Translations under genes and position numbers: made by a program
In this document: piece by piece, positions 50,601 to 64,000 of the stretch
Numbering within the stretch: the stretch's first letter is position 1
Layout of the letters: each line of letters begins with the position of its first letter
Assembly: GCA_000231825.2 (NCBI GenBank)
Contig: JH720353.1
Span: forward strand, 1-64,000
DNA: 64,000 nt
Origin: Tetrahymena elliotti 4EA
Taxonomy: Eukaryota > Ciliophora > Oligohymenophorea > Hymenostomatida > Tetrahymenidae
Direction of reading: 5' to 3'
The notes under the pieces: model-generated
Told to the model about the DNA's origin: nothing
The model's database searches: none
What the model saw: only the letters and a program-made list of their open reading frames with translations

Positions 50601-53600
50601 TATCAAATAAATTGGATAGAGTAAAATTTTTTTTTTCAAGCAATAAGTTAACAATATTAATTTAATTAAAGATTTATGATTTTATTTATTTTCATAATCA
50701 TCATCAATTTATCCAGACTATTCGATAGATATTTATCCTTAAAAATAATTCTTAAAAACTTATCTAATAAATTTCATTTCAAAGAAATGTATCAGTTTAT
50801 TAAAATAATTTTATAAATCATATTAGAATGAATGATAATTGATATTTAAAAACTTTAAAGAAAATGTCTTATTTGATTTTTAAAATTAATCCTTTTTTGT
50901 TTCATATAAATTTTAAAAATGAGATAGATTCTTCGGAGTTTTTAAAAATGAGAGATAATTTTAAAAGAAAACAAATAAAATTATGTTTAAAATTTTTGTA
51001 CTGCTATTTTGTGATAAGAATAGCACTAAGCCTTATGAAAAAAATTTATAAGAATATTAAATTTAAAGAATTATAAAATATTTTTTGATAAAGGTTTATA
51101 AATAGAGAAGAACATATAACATAACTAAAATTGGTTTTAAATGACTTACTGTAAAGAGGAATAGATCGTAATCTTATCAGGTAAAGAGCTGAGTTTTTTG
51201 GATTTTAAAAAGATTAAATTTGAAGTTGAAACCATTATTTAAGCTCAATAGAATATTTTGCATTATTGTTAAGATATAAATATGAAAATTGCTTACTGCT
51301 TATAAGAAGAAAAAGGAGAATACATTAGATAAAAAATATATTTGCTTTCTTTAGAATCTCTAGAACTGTTGGGTGAATAAAATATTGCTGTTTAGAATTT
51401 TAAACAAATAAAAATAATTGATGAATATTTTTATTCTGTACAAGGAGATTAAATAATTCTATTATTAATCTCAAATGATAAAATTTTTTTTAATCTGCAA
51501 TTTGATTTACCTATTGAAGAATATTATATTATTGATAAAAATATAGCTATTGTTTTTACAATAAGTCGTAAGTTTATTTTTAAAAAATTTTAAATGAATA
51601 ATTCTTTTAATAGATTTATACATCTTGGATATCAAAAAGAATTCATACATTTGGACTTAGGATTTAGTTGGTTCATATAAGGGGTCTTATCTAATTGATC
51701 TGATAACTGAAAAAAATATAGTCCTTTTAATAGTTTATACCGACAACATAATAAAGGGTCTAGCTTAAGTTATCAATGTATATTCTGGTAAATATTTACT
51801 TCTAATATTATTAATTAATATTCTAAAAATATTGTTATAAGAAATTGGGTTAATGAATATTTTGAATATTTAACCCCATTTTACTTTTTAGAAGATTTAA
51901 ATTATTTTCCTAACTATTTATTATCAAAAAAAGGGTAGGATTTAGGATATTTTCAACAGAGTATTTCCGATACATTCATTACAGATATTTATTTTGATAA
52001 AATATCTGATTTGTTATTTATAAAGCTTTCTAATGGTATTATTTAGCTATATAATTTGAAGCTATCTTGGTTTTTAGAGACTACTCATTTACATCCGATT
52101 ATGAACGAGATATCTGCAAATTAATTTATACTCTAGGAGAAGATGATCGTTGATGTTGATTTTAATAGAATAATTCTTGTTTTTGATACCTTTTTTTTCA
52201 TTTTTGAAATTGATCTAAACATTTCAAGACCAAGCTCATACTCTCATACCCCCTTTAAATATTACTAGTAATAAATAGAACTTGATTCAAATAATTAATA
52301 ATTGTATAGGAATTAGTTTTATTTAGATGAAAATAATGTTATTTGGATTGATCAAGATGATGAGTTATTCGATTTTTTGCATTTCTAATATGAAATCAAG
52401 CATATTGAATATCTTTCTCAATACTTAGGAAATAGTAAAACAAAACCTTCCAATTTTACACTTTGTTTATTTACAGAAAAGTAAATTTATTTTGTCAATG
52501 ATCAAAGTTAAATAGACTTAGAGAACTCAATATCATTTTAAACAAAATATGTTATTAAATAAAATGGAAAAATATATGCTCTTAGCAATAATAATTATTT
52601 AGTTATTATTTCTAACGATTTGACTGAATAGTATTTATCTGTTGATGCATAAAGAATAGAGCAAATGATGTATATACAAAAAATAGATAGCATACTATTT
52701 GAAGATATCAATAATAAAATTATCCTGTATAGCTTGTAAAAGAATACACTAACATACACGGATGATGGATCTTTGTAATCGAGATGTCTAAACATACATT
52801 TTAATTACACATAGATTTATTGCTTGTAGTTAACAAAGCAGCTAATCATTTTTAATTACTCTAAGGATGAAAATAAATTTCTCAATAGTCAAGGCATTAC
52901 TTACTAGCTCAATGAAGAAGAGGTTGAATCAGAATTTTAAGTTAATGTATTGAGCTTTGCTGAATATGATTTTGACAAAAATAGAGTATTTATATCTTTT
53001 GTTAACTCAAAGCTAATAAATATTTTTTCAATAGATGCTGACTATAATTAAGATTATTCTTTAAAAAGTTTTTAGTTGAATAAAATAAATTCTATTTTAG
53101 CTTCTCATTCTAATTAGAAATATATTTATTTTATAGGAAACTATCTTTTACTTTAAACATTAAATTAGCTTTAACTATATAATAGATTTACTTACAGCTA
53201 TTATGATTCTTTTAAGGTATCTATTAGATATGATAGAATAGTTCAAGTTTTTATTATTGATCAATATTTTCTTAATTGTGTCATCTTTAATACAGAAAAC
53301 AACATACACATAGGAATTCTAGGATAAAAATATAATAACCTCAATATTGTTTATTAAAAAAAGCTTTAAAATTCAAGAATTTTGGATTATTCGATTAAAG
53401 AAATTAAATCTTAAAACTCTTTATATGTAAGTTTGATTTATGAAACTGATAATATGATCCATAAAAATTATGTTATTGTGTACAATACAGAATTTTTTTC
53501 AATACCTGTTAACTGCTACTTAGAGATAAATATGTAAGACAATATATTTAAATTAGCAAAAGATGTTTAGAGTATTGTCAATAATTAAATAAGTTAATCT

Positions 53601-56600
53601 TTTGTTTATGTTTAATTAAAAGATATATTCAAATACTACAACTTAATTAATAGATATGAAGAATCTAATTAGTTAATACTAACTTAATTTGAATCAAATG
53701 AAACTAATAATTAAACAGTCTAAAGTGTCCTAATCAATAATTAAATAATGTTTTCAATGGATTAGTTTTATAGGGTGTAAGTATAACAATATATGCTTTT
53801 ATCTATGGTTTTGCAAGTATAAGATTATCAAAACTACTCAAGAATTATTCTATCTTAAAAATAATATTTAAAGATTAAAGATATTATTCTAATTGGTTAA
53901 TATAGTGACATAGATAAATCTTTTAAGATAAAGAATTCTTCACTAAATTTTTATTAATTTGAAAATATTTTTATTGATAATTTAGAAATTAGAAATATTA
54001 TTTTTGAAGATTATGATCAGTCAACCTCTACTTTTATCAAATTTAAAAATAACTAAATGGTAAATATCAGCAATTTAAAGATAATTAATTGCACTCTTAA
54101 AAGTAATATTAAGAGTTTAATAGCATTTATTGATAACAATTAAATTATTATCAGAAATATGTAAATGATTAATAACACAATTATGTATGAGAATGAAAAT
54201 AAACAAGTAGCACTGATTTATTTTTAGTAATAATTTTTCCTACATGTTATGAATTCTTAAATATCATTTAACAAAGGATTTTAATAATCTAACAAAACAA
54301 TACAAAAATAATTTGTGATATTAAATATAGAAGGAGCTAACAGTTTTTCAATTAGTAATACAAATTTCACTAACAATAGTGAGTTAATAATCCTTTAATA
54401 CAAGAGTTAATACATTTATGTAGATGTCTTGTTTAAAATAAAAAATGATTTAATAATTATGAGAAATTGCTTTTTTGAATTTAATTCAGTAATTAATTTT
54501 GATCAATAATTAATTTAAATTGAAAGCAATTCTATTTTGATAGAAGCTACTCTATTTAATAATAACACATGTCTTTAATCTTTTCAAGGCTGCATTCTTT
54601 TTAACTAAGAAAATTCTTATGTGAGTATTTATAAATCTAATTTTACAAATAATCTTTCAGTAAAAGGTGGATCAATTTATTTTTCTCTCAATGGAGGATA
54701 GGCTGTTTTAAATGAGACTTTATTTGAAAATAACACAGCTATTTATAGTGGAGGGGCAATATACCTTTATGTCACCAACATTTTGCTTAACTAAACTAGA
54801 TTTATAGGAAATTAAGCTGTGGTTGGAGGGGCTCTTAAGCAAGAAAATCTCTATAATGAAGATTTTATTTCCTATTTAAAATAGCAAAATTAATCAACAA
54901 ATATGGATAAAAATTTTGAATAAAACTTCACATTTGTAAATAATTCAGCACTTGTTTTTGGAAATAATATAGGTCTCTTTCCTGCTATTTTTGAGTTAAA
55001 TCTTTTATTGCTAACATCTAATGAAGACACAATTTTAGATCAAAGTAAATAAACATTACAAGAAATCAAGGATACAGATTTATTAGCCTTAGGAAGTGGA
55101 TCATATATCAAGGCTTAATTAATTTTCAAAGATTTATCTGGTTAAATAATAGATTTTTATCCTTAGAATATCTCCAGTTACCAATTATACCTTTTGGATT
55201 AGAAGGTAAAATCTTTAGTAACCAAAATAGAATTAAATGATGAATAAAATAATTTATTTTTGGATGGAGGACTCTATGTCAATTTAATAAAAGATTATAA
55301 TAAAGTAAACAAAAAAGTTTAGTTTGAACTGATATAATTCTCTGGTAATTATAACTCTTGTTCAACATTTACAGTTAGGACTGAGTTATTTACAGATATT
55401 TTTTAATAGCAGCTGAATTTGAGTAATAAAATAACTAAAAAAGTATGTTTTAAGACCTGCTAAGAAGGAGATGTCCCAACTCTTCTCCCAAGTGGAAAAA
55501 TAAAATGTAGCGAATGCCAGCAAGGATTCTATAATCTGAAAGACTATTCCAAAGAAATTATGGATGAAAACTTTATCTAAAATCTCAAGTAAAACCCTCT
55601 TAAATGTAAACTGTGTCCTCCAGGAGCCTTATCCTGTCAAGCTAATAAAATTACTTTAAAAAACAGTAAATTTTTTTAGAAATATTTATTTAATTCTTAA
55701 TTTACTATTTTAAAAAGATTATTGGAGAGATGAAGAGTTTTAAGATGTTATTGTAGAGTGTAACAATAGATAAATTATGGAATATTATCCATGCTAAGCT
55801 GAGTCTCCAAATTCTAAAAACTATTGTTTTGAAGGCCATATTGGTCCTTTATGTGAAAGTTGTGATATACTAGGTAAGATTTGGGGAGTACCTTATTCTA
55901 GGAACAGCAGCTAATCATGCGTAAAGTGCAAATCTAATTTCATAACAATCTCCTACTTATTATTAATAATAATTATTTTCAACATTTACCTGTTTTTCTC
56001 TCTAAAAGCATTTTTAGTTACTTGCTAGAGAAATTCAGCCTATTATTACACTAGAATACTAAAGCTATTTCCTATATCAAACAGCTAGTATAATAATATA
56101 GCAGCTTCTCTGATAAAATGCTTTTGTAATTATTTACAAATATCAATAATATTTGATGAAACTAATTATGAAATCAACGTTTATTAATAAATTAAAAGCT
56201 GGCTAGGTAAGTTATTTTATAAATAAAATTCATTTCATCTATAAATATAATAAATAGGAACCACAAATACCACAGTTTTAACAGCAGTTGATTGCTTAAT
56301 TAAGTACCTAAATTTTGATCATGATATTTTATAAGTTAAAATAATAGCCACAATAATTTTTCCAATACTATGCTGCCTAATTTAGATGAGTTTATTTTAC
56401 TTTGTTACATAAAAAAAAACTAAATAAATGGAATACTTCTCAAGAACTATAATCATTGTTATATTAAATTTCTTTTTACCATCACTTATTAGGTAAATTT
56501 TTTGAACCAAAAATCATTATTAACTTTATTATGAAAAGCCAACTTACTCAATCAATAAGTTGTATTTAAATAGGACAGAAGAGTTATTTGTTAGCTGATT

Positions 56601-57696
56601 TGACTATTGATTGTGCTTCGACTGGATAAATTAAGAATTTCATTAGTTTTTTTGTTTAACCACTATTGGCTTTGCTTCTTTTTCATCCTTTTATAGTATT
56701 TTGGATATTACGAAGAGTAAGAAATAAGTTAGATTATGTCATTACTAAATATAAATATGGCTATTATTTTCTAGATTATAAAGATGAGTACTATTATTGG
56801 GAAATTATCAGGCTATATTTTAAATTGTTTGTAGTTATCATTAATAGTTTATTAAAAACTAACGACAACACTTACTTGTTTAGGAAAACTCTTTCTTTCA
56901 GCATTATTTAGATTTATGTTTACTTCTTAGGAAAGTACCAAATTTTTAGAAAATCTTTTATATAAAAGATAGATTATTAAGTAGGATAGTTATGTTCTCT
57001 AGTGTTACTGATTGAAATAATAAACAAATTTTTAAATAAAGAAGGAATCAGATTAGTTGCATATTTAATTTAGTTGCTTTTTGGTATATACTGCATAATA
57101 CTAATTCTAAATTTAAAAATACAGCAATTAAATAGATAAAATTCACCTAAAATGATTTCCTTCTTGGAATCGATGATTCCTAGAAAAATATTTAGGTGGT
57201 GGTTTAAGCATTTAGATAATAATTTATATAGGACATTATAGCTTTGGAAATTTATTTTTCATAACAAAAGGGAGATAATGCTTTATAAAGTTAATTCTTT
57301 GGATAAGCTAACAAAAGTATATGCATCTACATAAAAATCTAGAAGTAAACAATTTTATTAATTTTTATAATAGTATTAAGTTTATTCTTTTAATAAAAAG
57401 GAGGGACTGGGATTTTTTCTAATAATGATACTTACAACTATATTTTATCATAAAAAGGGGTTTCTCCTTAAAATTAACTTTTGAGGAATAGCAGCTTTAA
57501 GGTTTCAGATAATAATTCAGAATAGAGTTGCAGAACTATTGAAAATATATGTAAAAAAAGCAAATTTCAATTTAACAGAAAAGATCTGAAGAAAAAGAGA
57601 ACTGAAGTATAGACCAAAACCTTATTTAATGATCACTAAAATATTTTACCTAAATCATTTTCATAACAAGAAATAAAGACATAAATAAATTTATGA
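47689..57696 (+). CDS. Giant Cys-rich / beta-helix / multi-TM surface protein
   Basis: A gene of about 10 kb encoding roughly 3,000 residues. The first exon (47689-50646) is 986 codons and starts with a signal peptide (YFFILLAQFISIYQSYDS). A Cys-rich, furin/EGF-like section follows (CSIKYCLQCDSYGKCILCEE, CVSNCSQQFY, CTQICGKNYKE), then long beta-rich repeats resembling a propeller. A 422-nt intron (50647-51068, phase 0) links to further beta-rich repeats. From about 53900 to 54900 come beta-helix (pectin-lyase/POMP-like) repeats with N/S-rich turns and GGSIYF, NNTAIYSGGAIYL and GGAL motifs. A second Cys-rich block follows (CSECQQGFY, CKLCPPGALSCQ, CESCD, CVKCKSNF), then about seven or more TM helices (55950-57120), and a basic tail. 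Several short introns lie in the 3' half; two were phase-checked at 56507-56552 and 57343-57399. Probable plasma-membrane or cortical receptor; ligand unknown. Confidence 0.8.
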
Positions 57697-58164
57697 ATTA
57701 GAAAGCTATTTCAATTAAGAAAATAAACAATCATCAGTTAAAAAAAAGAAAAAAAAGAAAAATGAAGTAACTGCCAAAAGTTAATTTTATGGCCATTAAA
57801 ATTTAAAACCTAGCACCATATTTTTTATAACAAATAAAGGCTTAAATAATTAGCTAAATTGAAAGCTATTTCACTAAAAAAAAATTTGATTTATGTAAAT
57901 ATATGTTATTATTATTAATGTAAATGTAATGAATACATACAAATAGAATTTTCTACCTTTTTATTAACAACCAATTCATAATAAATTAAGAAGATAAAAA
58001 ATAAACTCTGGTTATGTACATAATATTAATATAGGTATTGAAGCCTATATACTTTTTGAGGTATTTAGTAGAATTAATGACCTAATTAATTAACTTTTTT
58101 TTTAAATTACAAAGAAAAAATACAATAATAATACTGTATCAATTTTATCTAAATAACAACAAAT
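57697..58164. other. Spacer between tandem giant genes
   Basis: Contains an imperfect short repeat of gaaagctatttca (about 57708 and 57861). No gene or RNA seen. It is the 5' flank of the second giant gene. Confidence 0.5.
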
Positions 58165-61100
58165 ATGATATCTTATTATTTTATTAAAATTTGGCTATGG
58201 TATACCATACTTATAAGCTTTATACAAAGATTATACTCACAGGAGGTTAAATGTGGTAAATTTTGTGATCAATGTGATTAGGATGGATGCATCTTGTGTG
58301 ACAGAAATTCTTTGCTTGATGAAGATAGTCATCAGTGTTATTAGAATTGTTCTTTGGGGTTTTTTTATGATTTTACTAATGAAATATGTACTAACGTATG
58401 TCCAATAAACAGTATTGCTAATGAATAAAGTATTACTTGTGAAAAAGTAGGTCCGTGCTTGCAGTAAGGTGTATTTGGTGATAATTTATTGTTTAATTAA
58501 GTTATAAAATTCATTTCTTTCATTCCATAACTTAACTTTATTGTTGGAGTTTATAATTCTGAAAATGTGATAAGAATTTGGGATTTAAAAACAAAAAGTT
58601 TATACTTAAAACTCTAATTATTTGAAGAAAATGTTTTAAACTTTAATATTGTAGACTCAGTGTAAAAATAATAAGATAATAATACTTCGATCTCTTAGAT
58701 AAATTCATTTCTTATCGTATGGAGCTAATCCAAAAAACTTGTTGTTGTTGAATTAAATAATTTTACCAAAATGATAGATATCAATTTGTCAGATACTTGT
58801 TATTAATTTTCATAAGAAACATAGATTTTTACTAACTTGATTGACAAAAATATCTTATACTTAGTTTTGTTTGACCAAAAATAAGGGTATGTTAGATTAC
58901 TCAAGGTATCAATTGACAGAATAGACTTAATTGGTGAATTCAAGCTGGAGAAGAAGTTAATTAAAATTAATATAGTTAATGAAGGGAGTTTATTCTATGT
59001 TATTCTTTAAGATACTATTTATTAAATAGGTTTTAATGATACATAAGTCACCTAGCTTCAATATTAACTCTGCAGTATCAAGTAAAGTTATACATAGATA
59101 ACAATTATATAATCTAAATAGTATAAACTTGGTCAATTATAAAATATAATTTCCTTATTATTTATAGTAGATATCTAATAATCACTAACTTTAGATATCT
59201 ATCAAGAAAATGGATGCCTTTAATAGATTCTTTTTAGTGAAGAAATTTTAGAAATACTTTTAGTTAATGAGAATTAGACAAAAAATATTTTAATTATTGT
59301 AATAAATTTGCAAAACATTGCCATAGTTGAAGGTATTTGGAATGAAAATAAAAGTTAAGTTTATTTTTCTATTGTCAAACAACAAAACTAACAAAAAAGC
59401 ATTTCTAGCGCATTTCTGAAATATAATTTATTGCTCTTAATTTTAACTGACGGAAGTTTTAGTATAAACAAAATTGATTAGATTAGTGAAAAGGAATTAA
59501 TTCAAACATAAAATTTAGGGGATAACTTAATTTAATTTGATTTGAATTAAAAAATTGATTTTTTTGTGAGCAATTTAAATCTAAACTAATTTATTTTAAT
59601 TAATTATGGATAGAAGCTTGTCTATTCATTTTTCAACATAAATAATATAACAAATTAAGCTTCTTTTTAGCCATATGAAGAAGTTATAAACTATAGGAAA
59701 AACATCATTTCAAAAAGATAGATTTTAAATGACCTACATTAAATTAACTATGAATATTATACAGATATTATAGCTTGTTATGATACTTACGCAATAGTCA
59801 GAAGGTAGTTTTTCTAATAGCAATAATACTTTTAAATAAGTTAAAACCAATCAGAATTTTGTTAACTAATTTATATAAACCAGAAATAAAATTATATGAT
59901 TTTAGTATCATAAAGCATAGATCTTTAATATGGGTCTTTTAATTTCTATGAATTACCCAATTACCAATACCTAAAATCATTTTAAGTAAAAGAATAAATT
60001 AAATATAATCAAATAGCTTTCATAGATAATTTTATAATATTCCATAATTCAATCGATTTATATGTTTATACATATTAGATAAGCTAATTATCTGATTCCA
60101 ATGATATCTAATTTGACTTATTCTAAATTATTAATAATTTATCTCCATTCTAAATTTTTAAGAAAAACTCTGACTCAGCCTATATTTTTGTTAGCTAAAA
60201 CTAAATTTAGTAGTATATGCTTGATTAGCAACAATAAAAATGTATAGCTGTCAAATAAATTAATTATTTGACTATCTAGTCTGTTAATTATAACTACGAA
60301 AATAATATTATTTGTTTTTCTATTATTGTAGAAAATCAGCCATCTTAAATTATATTTTTGAGTGGTTCAGATTTGAGTTAGATATCTTCTTCTTGGTTTA
60401 AAGAAAATTACTACTGCACTTCTAGCATTTTCCTGAATAGAAACTAGGTTTTATGTTCTTCTTAATCTATTTTTCCAGAAGATAATTAGTCTTATATCCT
60501 ATTGATAGATTTAAGAAAATCTTTGATAAAAATATTATTAACTACTGATAAAAATGAAATTAATTTAATAAGTTTGTAACCAAATCCATTTTAGAACTAT
60601 TTAGAATATTTCAAAATCACTTTTTTCACAAATTAAAATAAAATAATATAGTTTATAGATTTGATAGTTCAGAATCCTGATTCAGTCAGTTAACCAAGTA
60701 ATTAAGGCTCAATCAAAACTTATTAGTCATCTTTTTATGAAATAGAAAATGAGTGCAATAAAATTGTAATTGAACAAGATATCAGTATTTTAGTAGGTTG
60801 CTAAAATGCTTAAATATATTAAAAATAACCTCTCTATTAAACAGAACCTAAAATTTAGATGAGTAAAACAGGTTAATCTCTAGCCAATGTTTTAGCATTC
60901 CCTGAATCAGATATTTTAGCGTGGTATAACAAAAATTATGTGGAATTTTACACTTTTTCTAATTTAGAGTATATTGGATTTTATCAAGTTGAGAAACCTA
61001 ATGAGTATTTTGTTGAATTTTTTTAATTTATTCAAATAAAATAATTAGCAGTTTGCACTATCTACAAAGTAATTACATTCACTGTTTAGAATAAAGGTAA

Positions 61101-64000
61101 AAATTGTTATAAAAACTGACTATAGATTTTCATTATATTTTTAATATTTATATTAACCTATTTTTTCTTTAAATTTAATATTGAAAAAAAAGAAATTCAA
61201 CTTGTGTCTTAAAGCTTTCAATTTGAAAATATGTAGGGATGGGTTGGCTTTAGTGATTTAAATTTATTAATAGGATTTGGAGCTAATATTTTCCAACTAA
61301 ATCTTGCAGATTCTTTTTCTCAAAAGATAATATATTAACCATTTGATTAATATTGCATATATGATTGCAAGAGAGACAAGTATTAAAATATTATGGTCTG
61401 TGCTATTTATTCAGCTTTGTCAAAAACTGATTAGCATATCCAAATACTAAAATATGATTTTTCGATAAAGAAAGAAATTTTTAGAATTTAAGAAGTATCT
61501 GTTACACTTTATTCAGGAGTGGCTATTGATTATATAAATGGAAATATTATTCTTTATGGTGATTAAATAAACATTTTTGACTAAATGGGAAATATTTTAA
61601 TTAAGTAATCAATTTATCCGAAGGTCATCAAGCTTTTATTTTCCTAAGAAAAGTTAATCTTTTTTAATGAAATATGTAATTGAATTATTATATTGCCCAA
61701 ACTAAACATTTGAATAAACTTTTTAATCAAATAGCATTTTCTATATTCAGAAGAGATCAACCAGAAAAACTGACAGATGGAAAATTCTTAGGATCATTAA
61801 TAGGCTCAGTAGTTATGGAAAATAAAAAATAATTCTGTATTTATACAACCAATATAGCTTATGAGTTATTTTACATAATTGATTTAAACACTGGTAAGAG
61901 ACCAATCACATATTTATTACTTTAAATTTGATTGACTTTATTTTCTTATTTCTTACTTAAAATATAGGGATAAAAATAGGTAAACAAGACATTAACATAG
62001 AAAGATAACTTATTTAGGACATAAGATATGATGAAAATTCTTATTCTTTAATAATTTCTTTATAATCAAACCAAATATATCGTTTTTCAGTAGAATAAGG
62101 ATTTAAAATTGTTCAAGCTTATTTTCATCCCTCTTTTCTTAACACTACCTTACAAATAAACTAAAGGTTTTATTTAGATCCAAGGTATGGCAAGTTAGTC
62201 ATCGGATTTAATTATTTACTTGCTTCTATTGAGTATGATTAAAGTTATGAAATTTTCAAAGAGATTAAACTTATTTAAAATCAAGATTTTGCAGTAGAAA
62301 CTTAATCATAATTATTATTAGATTCTTTTGGTTTTTCTAATGCTTATTTTTTAGGTAATTCAGGATAAATTTGGAAAATGGAAAAAAATTTTACTCAGCT
62401 AAGCAATTTATTTAAATTTCCTAAACTTAAAATCAAAAAAATAGAAGTTTTAAGTTAAGAATTTCTTTCAATAAAAAATGTCATTTTAGTTCTTTTTTGC
62501 TAATCATAAATTCTATTTACTGATGAATCAGGTAGCATTAAATTCAGCTTAGAGATAAATTATTATGAAAGCTTTTAAATAGAGATTCCATATCAAGTAA
62601 AATCAAATAAAAACCTCCTATTTGTAATAGATGAAACAAACACTGTATTAATATATACTGCTGTTGAATACAGCCTATAAAGTTACTTTTAGTAAAAATT
62701 AAACTGCATCTAGTATCAGTACAGTATCTATGAGCCAGAGATAAATCCAACTATATTTTTAGTTTGCGACTCTTACACTATTTTCTATATAAATTTAAGT
62801 GATCAATAGCTTGTTGCTCAAAAATTAGTTTTACAAAGCTAGATTACTAAAGTAAAATAATAAGAATCTTTCTTATTTTGTGGACTTAAAATTGGAGGAA
62901 TAATTATATTCTAAAGATAGCAACAGTTATAAAATAAATTTCAGTAAGTCCAAAAAATGTTAACAGATCTAGTAGTTAAAAATGATAAACAGCTAGAATC
63001 TTTACAAACTTCTAATTTGTTTCAAGTTCCAAATTATTAATTTCATCCTCAGAGAAATTTAGTTTTTGTTAATTTATCAAACTAAAAAACTATTGAAGTT
63101 TATGAATTGAATTGTACTAATATAATCTCAAGTAACTAAACTGTGATTGTTTCCCCTTTAAAAAAGATTATTATAGCTAGCCCTAATGTAATTGATATAT
63201 CCATTGATGATAAGTATATCTATCTAGTTATGATATGTTAAATTAATATTTATGATTATTAAACCTTTTAGCTTTTAACCTATTTTAGTGTGAATTGTAA
63301 ACAACAATTTAGTTATTTTAGGCTTCTTGATTTTAAAATATTTGCTGTAATATATTCTAATAAGACATAAGTTTTTTAGATAAACTAATATGACAATAAG
63401 CTATTTCCACTTATTGATAAAACTTCAAATTCAATAAGATTATTAGATATATTCTTTCATAGATATTAATAAGGAAAATTTTAAAAAACAGTAGAAAATT
63501 ATGTTATTTACACTGTGATGGATGATAGATTTAACATAATTCTTGAAGGATAATATGTCTCAAAGCAATTATTCTTTCAAAATTAAGCTTAAATATAAAA
63601 TTAAAATAAATGCATAAAAGCTTTTGAAATTAAAAATAATTATTTTAGTTTTTTGAACTAGCTTAATACATTATAATCATATTAAAATGAAAATGGCAGA
63701 ATCATTATTATTAACTCAAGCTAAGAATTATCTCCTTATATTCACTTCTTACTGCAATTTAACAGTAAAGAAATCTCTATTTTAGGTAGTGAATAAACTG
63801 TTATAACCCTAGAAAATCTTACAAATAATAATGATGATATCACACCTAATATACTAATCAGTGATGCTCTTCTTTTTATTCCCTCAAACCAAGGCTATGC
63901 ATATTTTAATTAAAACGTAATGAAAGTATCTCTGAAGAATATAAAAGTAGTGGGAGAAAATAAGTCAGATAGAGAAGGCTAAAATTATGAATACACTTTC
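58165..64000 (+). CDS. Second giant Cys-rich surface protein, 5' part (runs off window)
   Basis: A paralogue of the preceding giant gene, truncated by the window end and still open at 64000. It starts with a signal peptide (MISYYFIKIWLWYTILISF, then SQE). A Cys-rich block with the same spacing style follows (CGKFCDQCDQDGCILCDRNS, CYQNCSLGFFYD, CTNVCPINS, CEKVGPC). Then comes QVIKFISFIPQLNFIVGVYN, where the neighbour has QIIQKIDYLEDLDVLVGLFQ, and ENVIRIWDLKTKSL against QYLHVWNMQTKNL. This co-linear similarity marks a tandem duplication. The rest is long beta-rich, Q/N/I-rich propeller-like sequence. Introns are inferred near 61097-61195, 61681-61740 and 61893-61970; the first has more than one possible splice. 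The beta-helix and TM parts are expected beyond the window. Confidence 0.82.

Noticed and set aside
50864..51076. Short plus-strand ORF beginning MSYLIFKIN
   Set aside because: It lies inside the inferred 422-nt intron of the first giant gene, and has random I/K/F/L composition.
1..64000. CRISPR arrays, insertion sequences, telomeric GGGGTT repeats, bacterial ribosome-binding sites
   Set aside because: None seen on scanning both strands; the DNA is eukaryotic nuclear sequence where bacterial signals do not apply.

Overview
The window is ciliate nuclear DNA, most likely Tetrahymena or a close oligohymenophorean. Three things show this. The DNA is extremely A+T-rich. Every long reading frame uses TAA and TAG as sense codons (Gln) and stops only at TGA. 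A tRNA with anticodon UUA, which reads UAA as Gln, lies at 13087-13158. Under the standard code almost every gene here looks like a string of short ORFs, so all genes below were rebuilt by hand with the ciliate code and GT-AG introns (29 to 561 nt). Exon phases were checked for most genes.

Layout. 1-13.2 kb, minus strand: a small tail-anchored Q-SNARE, VPS53 (GARP/EARP tethering complex), a SPRY-like protein, a cyclic-nucleotide-domain K+ channel, a decayed duplicate of that channel's tail, and the tRNA. 13.6-21.3 kb, plus strand: an acylated pseudokinase-TPR protein, a seipin homologue and the phosphoinositide phosphatase SAC1. 22.0-24.0 kb, minus strand: a TBC-rhodanese protein resembling TBC1D23, convergent with SAC1. 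24.9-64.0 kb, plus strand: a small orphan, a second channel with a non-canonical pore, a small coiled-coil protein, an amino-acid-transporter-like protein, a four-TM protein with a long Q/N-rich tail, NDUFV2 (complex I 24 kDa subunit), a large coiled-coil protein, and two tandem giant membrane proteins. The second giant runs off the window end.

Common themes. Several genes concern membrane traffic and lipid identity (SNARE, VPS53, TBC1D23-like, SAC1, seipin). This is not an operon, and the clustering may be chance. The most interesting signals are an exact CX2CX4HX4C zinc-knuckle spacing placed just after the cyclic-nucleotide-binding domain in both channels, a selectivity filter without GYG in the second channel, a frameshift in the binding domain of the first channel, an orphan duplicate of that channel's tail, and a myristoylation-motif pseudokinase fused to TPRs. 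I saw no CRISPR array, transposon, telomeric repeat, or bacterial-type operon or ribosome-binding site.
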